From Curvularia sp. ZM96 (Eukaryota > Ascomycota > Dothideomycetes > Pleosporales > Pleosporaceae): a stretch of 64,000 bases of DNA. Below, piece by piece: positions 55,716 through 64,000 of this stretch. How positions within the stretch are numbered: the stretch's first letter is position 1; the number at the start of each line of letters is the position of its first letter. Both the position numbers and the translations under genes were made by a program. Below the pieces are notes generated by a model that worked only from the letters and a program-made list of their open reading frames with translations, was not told the origin of the DNA and searched no databases. The stretch lies in NCBI GenBank assembly GCA_022457065.1, contig JAJGBQ010000006.1:2108001-2172000 (forward strand), read 5' to 3'.

Positions 55716-57443
55716 ATGACGTTTACACATGCTGTTTTTTGCGCAAGGACGTTTCTAAACCTCGATCCAGCTTCTTTCTTGACCATGGCGCTCACATGGG
55801 TCGCATACACCTGCATTGCAATCCTACTCGCCTCCGTATATGTACGGAAGCGCCTGAGCGAACATACATCTCAACTTGAGCGTGAGGCGCACGCCGAAAA
55901 GCCCGGTCGCATAAGGTCCAATGACGGGTTGAGTGCGTCTGCACGCCAATTGCGAAACAGACTCATCGCAGCTATTCCGCACATTGTCATCACGCCCGAT
56001 AATTCAAAGGAGTTTCTAAATGCTACAAATGCGTATTGGGACCGGAAAGCATGCGAAGCACAGCCATCGTGTGTGGTGCGACCACGTAATGTGTGGGAGT
56101 TGGTCCAGGCAGTCAAGATATTGAGACAGGAGTTTGACCGACGGAGCCAACAATTTCGAGACTCGAAAGAGGAGCTGGAACCTGTTTTTGCGGTTCGAGG
56201 AGGCGGCCATTCCCCTGTGGATGGTGCGTCGAGCATCGTAGGCGGGGTACTGATTGATCTCAGCCTCTTTAAACAAGTTGTCCCGGCAGAGGACAAGAAA
56301 AGTACCGTCATTGGAGCAGGTTGCTGATGGATCGATGTTTATTCTGCCCTGGAAAAAGATGGTGTCACTGTTGTAGGAGGAAGAAACTCTGCTGTTGGTG
56401 TAGCAGGCCTGACGCTCGGCGGAGGCCTATCTTTCTTCTCGCCTCAACATGGATTTGTCTGCAACAACATTATCGAATACGAAGTTGTGCTTGCAGATGG
56501 ATCTATTGTCACAGCGTCAGAACAGAATAACCCAGACCTTTGGCGCGCTCTCAAAGGTGGAGGGAACAACTTCGGTATCGTAACACGGTTTACTGCTCGC
56601 ACTTTCGCATGCACGCACGTATGGAGCGGCTTCGTCTACTACTTGAGTTGGCAAGCCCCAAAGGTCCTCTCTGCTTTTCACTCCATTGTTGCGCGACCTG
56701 TGTCCAGTGGACTAGATCCACGTTTTGATCCTCAGGGCGCTGGTCCGTTGGCTTGTTTTACTTATCTCCAGGCTCTTGGTATACAAGCCATTGCAGTTAA
56801 CATCGTACAAACATCACCCGATGTCACGAACTCAGGATGGCCAACTAACTGGCTCAACTCTGGGTTTCAAAGCATATGGCGTGTTTGGAGTACGTGCAAA
56901 GTGAGGGCCTTGAGCAGCGCAACCGATGAGCTGAATGCTCTGAATCCTCCGCAACGCCGCCAGGAGTTTGCTACAACAACGATAAAGAACGACAAGGATA
57001 CGATATTTGCAGCGCACACAGCGTATAGCGATGCTATAAAGAAGATCAAGCAGCACAACATTAAGGGGATGAGTTGGACCCTTGTACTTCAGCCTTTACT
57101 GCCATCCTGGATGCGCAGGGGCGACGTCAACCCAATGGGACTAGACGAAGGCGATGACGAGCCCTTGGTGATTGTCAGTTTCACAGTAAATTGGGTTCTG
57201 AGCAAGGACGATGAGGTGGTGCAAGATATCACCAGAGAGGCGATTGAGCAAATAGATGCTTTTGCCAGGGAGAAGGGAACATCTCATCGGTATCGGTACA
57301 TGAACTACTGCGCAAAGTGGCAGAAGCCGTTTGACGGGTACGGGGAAGACAACTTCAATTTTCTCCGGAGGGTCAGTAGAGAGGTCGATCCTGAGGGCTT
57401 GTTTCAGAATGGATGTAGTGGGGGGTTCAAACTTGAGTCTTGA
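55716..57443 (+). pseudogene. FAD-linked oxidoreductase (berberine-bridge type) with in-frame TGA
   Basis: One frame of 576 codons is interrupted only by TGA at 56325-56327. Before it: an N-terminal anchor (from ATG 55716 or, better, 55785, MALTWVAYTCIAILLASVYV), then the FAD-binding PCMH domain with PSCVVRPRNVWELVQAV and FAVRGGGHSP...GGVLIDLSLF. After it, in the same frame: WIDVYSALEKDGVTVVGGRN, GVAGLTLGGGLSFFSPQHGF, LADGSIVTAS, LWRALKGGGNNFGIVTRFT. The C-terminal berberine-bridge segment has YMNYCAKWQ and ends DPEGLFQNGCSGGFKL. The TGA sits where relatives have a residue between GAG and WIDVY. It cannot be removed by a sensible intron. One point mutation (for example CGA to TGA) explains it. 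The rest is intact, so inactivation is recent, or readthrough or a sequencing error is involved. These enzymes oxidise alcohols or close rings in secondary metabolism. Confidence 0.8.
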
Positions 57444-58479
57444 AGCCATTAGGGTGGGAAGATTTGTTGGCGTACTTGTCGCAAGGCTGTTGTAACGGTA
57501 ACTAGTGCATCAACTAAGGAAATGAGTCGTGATGTCCGTATTTGGTAATACTTTCTCACTCAAGACTAATTATCTGAGAAACAGTCTGAGAGATAACGAC
57601 GCTAGCAGGCAAAGCTACCACGGCTGATGAGATGCTTAGTTTACCATTTACCCAACATGGTGCCTTACAAATTTGTACGCTTCCCATGAAGTCCCGCTAC
57701 AAGTTGCTTGCTCATTGCAAACGTATTGAAAACATCTAACTTTCTTCAAAACTCTCTGGGTTCGTGAAGTGTTGTTTCCTCGGAAGATGGAGCTGTAGGC
57801 TGTACCCTCATCATCGTGGCGCCACCAGAGTGATTGACTACGGTGGCTGAAGATTTGTTGAGGACTATCATATCTGCACTCAGAATCGATTATGCATAGA
57901 TTACAACTATGAAATGTGGCTGTGACGAGAATGCAGGCATATAGTTGAAATTGTTTGTGATGGATTGTGACGAATATAATTCATTGGGTGGTCGATTCCG
58001 GTATTGCTGTAGGATTCTTGCACACCTTGGCGCGAGCTGAGTAGATGCGGCAGAGATCTTCAACAGTCGTGTTCATGCTATAGGATCTCAAACCTTAAAT
58101 AGGGTGTTGATATTCCGTAGGATCATAACGGGGAAAACGTGCCGCAAGATCTTGCATCGCATCTTAGGGCCAGGCTTAGTCATTTGGGGGCTGTAAGATC
58201 AACGGAAAAATAAACGTCGTATCATGTGAGGTTCGGTGTCCGCGTTCCGCCTCGTTTTAGTCGATTGACAAGGGAAAAGTTTCTTCTTCCTACGTGATGA
58301 GTGGGATCGTGAGTTGCATGTGGCGTAGCTCGCTAAAGAATCAACCTCGCGTCAAGCTGCAGCAGCTGAACGGAAAGTCTTTGATTCACTATTTGTCTCA
58401 TTAAGAAGCAGAAGATTTTGTAACATCTAAACACTAATAGGTGCATACAGTTCAGGAATATACCTGAGCGCTACGGAAT
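57444..58479. other. 1 kb intergenic region
   Basis: AT-rich compared with the neighbouring genes and without a supported gene on either strand. Confidence 0.45.
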
Positions 58480-59523
58480 ATGGCCGACAACAGTACCACC
58501 ATATCACTCTTCTTGAACGGCAATGTTTCTTTTCAGCTTGGCAACAAAGGCATTTCAGGCGCCATGCCTACTTTACAAATTCAGATGCACGACGCATCAC
58601 ATGCAGCTACGCTAGTTGTTCCAGGCTACAGTGCATCGACAAACACATTCAGTCTTTTAACTGCTTTACGAGGAGGCCTTTTTGACCTTCTTGATGTGGG
58701 CACGAACGAAAAGGTTTTTGTACCTTCTGGTAACGAAGAACCCGGTAAATTATTCATCGAACCTGGAGCGCGGAACCATTGGTTCGACCTGAAGTTCGAT
58801 ATGCGTGAGGACTTTTGGATGCAACTCCTCACACCAGGTCACAAATATGATATCCGTTGGCGGAATGATGAGGTGTTCCCTTGGGCGTTTCGTGGAAAAG
58901 ATCGACATGACTGTCCCGAGCGACTGACAGTGCGACTGTTGCCACGACCAATCAAACTCAATGTGCTTGATGTCGCTGCAAATCCACTGCAGCTGTCCAT
59001 ATCGCTGTCGCCAACGGCGGATACTTGCCATTTGAGCGGCGAGCCACGCTTTGGGTTTATCCTCCAGGTTGTATCGCATGACGCCGAGGTTGTTACAGTA
59101 TGTTTGCACAAGACGCCACTCAAGGAGCTACATGGGTTGGAAGAAATTGCAAAAGTTGTTGATGAGCAAGGAGAAGAAGTGGAATGGCCATATGGCATAG
59201 GTTGTTTCGAGGGTAGGGAGTCATTCCCTTCCGACGACATGTTCGAGGAGCTCGAACCCAACGTACCGTTCAAGAGGATGTTTTGGCTGGACACGTTTGA
59301 TAAGAAGACTTCGAATGGTGGCGAACTGGAGGAGCTCAAAAGCGGCCAATCATACACGGTAGGGGCCAGCAGGAAACTGCTTGAGGCCTTCTCGAAGTGG
59401 AACAGGGGAACAAAAGAAGAGTTACTGGCCGGCGAAGAAAAAGAAAAGGAGGAAAGATGGAGGGGAAGCAGTGAGCAGATACTTCTTGATGTCTCGGATT
59501 CGTTCAAGGTCAAAGCAGTCTAG
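58480..59523 (+). CDS. Unknown protein, probably beta-rich, fungal-specific
   Basis: A single exon of 347 residues from ATG 58480. I do not recognise the family. No signal peptide or membrane segment. The sequence alternates short hydrophobic and polar stretches with many turns (LQIQMHDASHAATLVVPGYS, FDLKFDMREDFWMQLLTPGHKYDIRWRN), suggesting an all-beta fold in the first 230 residues. Two blocks, VFVPSGNEEPGKLFIEPGARNHWFDLKF and FKRMFWLDTFDKK, look constrained. The last 60 residues are charged and helical (KEELLAGEEKEKEERWRG). Base and codon use resemble the flanking genes and no frame break is seen, so the gene is likely real. It stands alone, 1 kb from the oxidoreductase and 4 kb before the NRPS-like gene. 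Confidence 0.68.
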   Translation: MADNSTTISLFLNGNVSFQLGNKGISGAMPTLQIQMHDASHAATLVVPGYSASTNTFSLLTALRGGLFDLLDVGTNEKVFVPSGNEEPGKLFIEPGARNHWFDLKFDMREDFWMQLLTPGHKYDIRWRNDEVFPWAFRGKDRHDCPERLTVRLLPRPIKLNVLDVAANPLQLSISLSPTADTCHLSGEPRFGFILQVVSHDAEVVTVCLHKTPLKELHGLEEIAKVVDEQGEEVEWPYGIGCFEGRESFPSDDMFEELEPNVPFKRMFWLDTFDKKTSNGGELEELKSGQSYTVGASRKLLEAFSKWNRGTKEELLAGEEKEKEERWRGSSEQILLDVSDSFKVKAV

Positions 59524-62500
59524 AGGAGATCTTGATGTCTAATGTGGTAAGTTGTGGTGTGAGGGGCAAAGCTGTGTTTGGTCAGTCAAGAGTTGTCTTG
59601 AACTGCCGTATGGCTCAGCATGATCACTTGGGAAGGCCTCGTCTCTCTGTCATTCATTTGCGCTACTAATGAGATGCAACTGGGCCGTTCCGCATGTAAC
59701 CTCTGCGGAAAAAGAAATTTTCGTGTGCATTCGTAGCGTGCATGTGCCGTTCTCGCCCGCACGTGCAGACATGGCGAAGTTTGCCCCCACGCTTACGGAT
59801 AGGCGTGCTCGAGCGACAGCTACGGCCAACACTTCTTTTTCACACCTTCGACAGCACACCATCTTTCTTTCCATACAATCGAGGATGCTGCTCAGTCGCC
59901 ACGACAATCGTCCACAAGCAGAAGACGCCCCACCAGATGCATAACTGCGTTCCCATAGGGCAAAAATTCCAGCGATCCTCTACAAGGTGGAGATCCGGTT
60001 CCAGCAAGAGACGGCCTGGTCTCCGCAGCAAATTCTTCAAAACTTCAAACGCAGGCGAAAGAAAGAGAGTCATGAACAAAAGAACCTGGATACAATCGAG
60101 CGTATACACCTGCTATCGGAGCGGGCGAGGCGGCCACTGTGGTGGTAATTTTCTTGAATAGAATGAGGAATTATCCTAGTTGAGCGCTTCATACGGAGTC
60201 CGCGCGCATCCGGATCACACGGGGCTGGCTGATTCCCGATTGCAGAAGACATTACTATCTCTACACTATGGACTACAAGCCAGTAAGAGGCTTCAGTGGC
60301 TTAGAATAAAATATTATATCTGGGCTGCCATGTACCGAGTCGGCGATTACTAGACTGTATGCGGGAAGGATACAGACCAGGGTCCTCAATTGGCTCACCA
60401 CCGGTACTGCACATTGAGGTCGTGGGATACTTGCTGGGTTTGGCCAGTACAAGGCTCACGATACGTGTACGAGTACCGCCGAACAGAAACCGGGAGGGTT
60501 GCAAGATGCAAGGAACATCAGTACTTGCCCCTCTGGTGGCGTGGGCAATTGCTGCAAGGACGCGCAACGACGGCCCACGTCGCCTCGACTCGAGTTGCTC
60601 GACATTGTGCATGTCGTGATGGGGCCGCATGTCATGTACAGCCAGCCCGCAGATGTGGAGGTGATGACCTTGACGAGCATTCCAACGCCTCGAATTGGAA
60701 TAGGCCTGTAGATCCGGTGTATCCAGGACTACACTCGCATGGCCTGCAAGCGAGGTACCGTCATGAGCGCGTCTAGATGTCGCAATAACCTAGAGTCCCG
60801 TCAAGCGCGAGCATGGTGAGTGTGTCACGCTGACTCGTCTAGCTGTGTAAGTGGGAGCTGAGTTGCCCTTGACCGTCGGTGCGAAGTGGCCGGGAAGACA
60901 GCGAGAGAAAATAAAGTTTCTACCAAGAGCCGCATGTTCTAGGTGTCGACACTAAAGCGGGGTAATGGCACCCTGCACGGCGGAGCCACTGGATTCGCCC
61001 AAGTCAGGGTAGGTAGTTGAAGATGGCCCCATGCGGAAGACTGGCCTATCACGTGAGTGGCTGTCCACTTCACCGACTATTCCGGCAATGGGCACATTGC
61101 CGTACATGGAAGAAAGGATTTTCAGCCGACGCTTTGGGACCTAAATATGTGGGCCCAGACGACTGGTGGGTGAAGGATGCAGACGGGGGTAGGCGTGCCA
61201 GGTCGGAGACGGTGATTGCATCTGGATATAGATGCGATAGCAGACAAGCAAGCTCAGACACGGCGGCTGATGGTACTGTGTGTCGCCAGCTAGTAGACGC
61301 CAGCAGCTAGTCGGCGCCAGCGGGTATCGCCTGAGGAATGAAGGCGGCTGGCCGTGTCTCGAGAGGTGGTGAGGCTTGATGCGAACTAGTGGATATTGCG
61401 GGATTTGCAGATCTCCAGAGGGCGCCCACTACACGTGTCTTGCCAGGACCCTGCCGAGCTAGGTAGGTGCTCGAGTTGGCCCGTCCAAAAAACTGCCCGC
61501 GGCGTCTCCTCGACTCTATCACCGCGCTTGTACGGAGTATAGGAGCCATGGTCAACAACATGCTGGGCCTGGCCCCGGTCACGGCCTTCGTGAGCAGACG
61601 CGCTACGAAGCGCTCTCTCGTCCTATTGCACCGTCGACCCGCACCACCGCTCAGTAGCAACATTCTTCCCGCGCTTCCAGCTTAGACTCACCCACCGGCA
61701 GCATCCACCGGCGCTAACTCCAGCCACTTCCGGCCGCCGAAGCTCTAAATCTTGTCGCGCACACGGCTGTCGCCATTGGCGTGGCTCCAAGACGGACGAC
61801 TTCGTGTTGATCCAGCACTATAGTTGAGCTGCATGGCCAGCGCAGCAAGCAGGCTCCTGCCGGTGAAGCGCTACTCGCCCTCGAGCTGACCCTCTCCACA
61901 CATCCACACGGCTTACCCAGCATCAGTCAAGCCAGGCTCGCTTGTCGACGTCTTTCCTAAACCGCTCATCACCCAAAATGAGGCACTGGCAGTATGGTGA
62001 ATCAGCCGGGAAAGAATTTCTAGAAACCCACCAGCCATACGCACACCTATCGAATCCGGCAAGCCGACAGTATTGGGGGAACTACTGCCGCTTGAATGCA
62101 CTGGTTGGTAGCAAGCGAGCCGTGCCGAGCGGGTGAGAACAAATTACTGCCTTTAGGCCACGGTCTTACGAGCCAGTGGCTTTGCCGAGCTTCCTTCGAC
62201 GGCCAAACTACGCAGTGGGGTGGACGAGAACGCTGGTTGGTGCTGTCTATGGAAGTTACATCGTCTGATACGTATGGGTGCGAGTGCAGTCAAGTCAGTC
62301 CCATCAGGCCTTGGATCGGTCGGTATCCTTCCCAGCATCAAACAAAGTGTCCAGCACTATGTCGCTATACTATTCCGGAAACCGTTCTGCCCTCGGCTAC
62401 ATTAGATCAGTCGGCAAGGTTTCCAGTTACACCGAGCGATTGTGCATGGTGCGCCATAGTGCTCCGTCTCCCATTTTAACCCACGATTCCAGTCGGTCCA

Positions 62501-63478
62501 TGTCCTATATCCGGAAGCCAGCATCGTGGACGGTATTCTCGCCACCTAGCCGCGCGCCGCGTTCTCAATAGCCAATCGGTCTTGTTCGCGGTATTGCTGA
62601 GTTTAGAAAATACTGTCAACAAATCACCAGTTATGTGTCGGCAATCGGGCAATCTATGCTAGGTCTATAGACGACTTCTCCACAAGATCGGCCAGCTGTC
62701 CACACATCCGGAACAGTTTCCCGGGGTTCCATGGCGTACTCATTACATGGAAATGCATAGTTGTGCAAAGCTGGTCGGTAGCATGCATCAGTTATGGATT
62801 TCCAGTGCCTCGGTAGCCATTCCCAAGTGTGATAGCCCGAATCCTGCAGATCACATACGCTCCACTTGACACGAAAGAAAAAGAACGGTATATCGACGAG
62901 CATCGACTGGATTCTTGTCTAAGACCTACATCCTGATTTGGTGTGTCCAGCCGTATGCTTGGTGATCATCGAGTCTGGGGTGGCACGGAGACATTGTCGT
63001 GCAGACAGCCGACTGCAGGTCGTGACAGTCAACCAGCCATGCCTACGTTTGAGGACCCCACTCTAAGCCGAGGACAGCCACTAAGATATGGAGGTGTATC
63101 GACATGTGAATTAAATGGGGAGATCTAGCAAATAAGCGCTAGGTCTTAAGCAAACAGTGGGATCGAAGACTACGCACTGATGAAGCATGCAACACGGGAG
63201 AGCCGAGATGCAGCCATGCGGCGTTCGTCAAGAGTCACTAGACCAGATAGCGGCATTCGATGTTTCTGCTACATAATGTATTTCTATAAGTCATGGGCAA
63301 ATAAGCGCATATCGCACCGTTTTTTGACATGCGCTACTACACCGCATCCCGCCATCTGCTGAGCCTGCGCTCTGATCACGCGTTTTTTTAAACATTGATA
63401 TAGTCTGCTTAGTTTACCGGAATTTAAGAGACTTCCCCCCTACTTCTGCACATCATAATCTCATTGCGTGCTGGTAAC
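59524..63478. other. 4 kb stretch without an intact gene
   Basis: Apart from the exon-like piece at 59840-60107 (minus strand) no coding sequence is supported. Frames of up to about 130 codons overlap on both strands and have random composition. A TACGGAGTA motif lies at 61531-61539. No transposase, reverse transcriptase, tRNA or array was recognised. Part of this region must contain the promoter of the NRPS-like gene. Confidence 0.45.
59840..60107 (-). pseudogene. Exon-like fragment of an unknown membrane protein
   Basis: On the minus strand an open frame of about 88 codons starts directly after a GATAGCAG splice-acceptor-like sequence, with an in-frame TAG just upstream, and ends at TGA 59840-59842. 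It reads CIQVLLFMTLFLSPAFEVL, then a polar LLRRPGRLLLEPDLHLVEDRWNFCPMG region, then a second hydrophobic segment (CIWWGVFCLWTIVV) and QHPRLYG. The balanced hydrophobic/polar pattern is unlike the random frames around it. No matching upstream exon was found, so it is either the last exon of a gene I could not rebuild or a remnant. Confidence 0.35.
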
Positions 63479-64000
63479 ATGCAGGAGCCAAACATGTTTC
63501 ACGGTATATCTGATCTATCTCTTGAAGATCAAACCTTGATCTCTACATTCGGGTCCGGCCCAACACTATCCTTCTCGCCCACGACCGTACACGAAGCCTT
63601 CGAACGCATTGTCGACGAACATCCTGCGGTTGTAGCTGCTGTCCACGAAGGCCAAAGCATCACCTACCTACAACTGGACCTTGCAGCCAACCGCCTCGCA
63701 CATCATCTCATTAGCTCAGGGCTTCGCCCAAGGCAAAGAGTATGTCTCGTCGTGCAAAGGTCGATAGAGATGCTTATTGGCTTTCTGGCCATCCTGAAAG
63801 CCGGCTGCCAATATGTCCCAATCGATGGCGGTGTTGCTTCTGACCAGGCACTGAAACACATCTTCGAGGACACCGAGTCTCGATTCATCTTGTGCCTTCC
63901 TAGGTACTGGGATCGGGTCAAGCAGTTTGCGAGCTCAGAGGCGCTTGTGCTGGAGCTGAACATGACTACTGGAGCCTTCTACTCCCCTTTCCGACCAAAT
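63479..64000 (+). CDS. NRPS-like adenylation enzyme, 5' end only (runs off window)
   Basis: From ATG 63479 (MQEPNMFHGISDLSLEDQ) the frame is open for 174 codons to the window edge. After a short leader it shows the start of an AMP-binding adenylation domain: TVHEAFERIVDEHPAVVAAV, SITYLQLDLAANRLAHHLIS, then GLRPRQRVCLVVQRSIEMLIGFLAILKAG and QYVPIDGG, which correspond to the A1 and A2 core motifs (L-T-Y-x-E-L and L-K-A-G-x-A-Y-V-P-I-D). Beginning directly with an A domain, without a condensation domain before it, fits a first module of a nonribosomal peptide synthetase or an NRPS-like enzyme with A-T-reductase or A-T-TE layout. Product and domain number cannot be told. A second ATG at 63494 is possible. 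No intron is seen in the visible part. Confidence 0.85.
   Translation, partial: MQEPNMFHGISDLSLEDQTLISTFGSGPTLSFSPTTVHEAFERIVDEHPAVVAAVHEGQSITYLQLDLAANRLAHHLISSGLRPRQRVCLVVQRSIEMLIGFLAILKAGCQYVPIDGGVASDQALKHIFEDTESRFILCLPRYWDRVKQFASSEALVLELNMTTGAFYSPFRPN

Noticed and set aside
56313..56370. An intron to remove the TGA of the oxidoreductase
   Set aside because: The only GT...AG pair nearby (GTTGCT to TTGTAG) would delete the conserved WIDVYSALEKDGVTVVG segment.
62631..62903. 90-codon minus-strand frame
   Set aside because: No recognisable domain, no splice context and composition similar to surrounding random frames.
1..64000. tRNA, rRNA or CRISPR features
   Set aside because: I scanned for tRNA B-box-like GGTTCGANTCC with a matching acceptor stem and for regularly spaced repeats and found none; a dedicated tRNA search could still reveal one.

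Overview
This is fungal nuclear DNA. Protein genes carry many short (about 46-113 bp) spliceosomal introns with GT...CTAAC/CTGAC...AG signals. Genes sit on both strands with no operons, and the families present (Iec3, Orm1, Sod2/Nha1-type antiporter, CFEM and Pth11-like receptors, hybrid histidine kinases, an NRPS) are typical of filamentous Ascomycota. A Dothideomycete (Pleosporales) is my best guess from the gene mix and the Fot1/pogo-type transposase at the left edge, but the genus cannot be told from the sequence alone. All gene models below were spliced by hand. Exon lengths sum to whole codons for every multi-exon model listed.

Layout. 0-0.4 kb: 3' end of a DDE transposon. 0.7-7.8 kb: conserved housekeeping block (IEC3 and ORM1 head to head, a Na+/H+ antiporter, a vacuolar carboxypeptidase S). 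7.8-19 kb: an accessory island with a broken Zn2Cys6 regulator, a cytochrome P450, a CFEM-domain seven-helix receptor and a tandemly duplicated pair of small unknown membrane proteins, with long gene-free stretches between them. 19-31.5 kb: core genes again (TFIIE beta, a 2,209-residue Mlp/TPR nuclear basket protein, a large membrane protein, a KDM8-like JmjC protein). 32-40 kb: a Pth11-like membrane protein, a 2.4 kb gene-free divergent region, a reticulon, and a four-helix-or-more membrane protein. 41.5-55.2 kb: a signalling block with two GAF-type hybrid histidine kinases flanking NAD+ synthetase (QNS1) and an acidic repeat protein. 55.7-64 kb: a second accessory region with a berberine-bridge-type oxidoreductase carrying an in-frame TGA, an unknown beta-rich protein, 4 kb of mostly non-coding DNA with one orphan exon-like piece, and the first 174 codons of an NRPS-like adenylation enzyme running off the right edge.

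How genes relate. The core blocks mix unrelated cellular functions (sphingolipid control, cation efflux, peptide turnover, transcription initiation, mRNA export, NAD synthesis). Several neighbours share divergent promoters (IEC3/ORM1, TFIIE beta/Mlp, histidine kinase 1/QNS1). The accessory regions hold sensing, oxidation and possible secondary-metabolism genes, several of them decayed.

The observations I consider most worth checking are: the tandem duplication at 17.0-19.05 kb, which includes promoter and 3' flank of an unrecognised small-protein family; the second histidine kinase, which keeps the phospho-His box and receiver but has lost the recognisable ATP-binding boxes; the single in-frame TGA in an otherwise intact FAD oxidoreductase; a GC-AG intron in the reticulon; and a 51-base in-frame optional intron in the Mlp gene.
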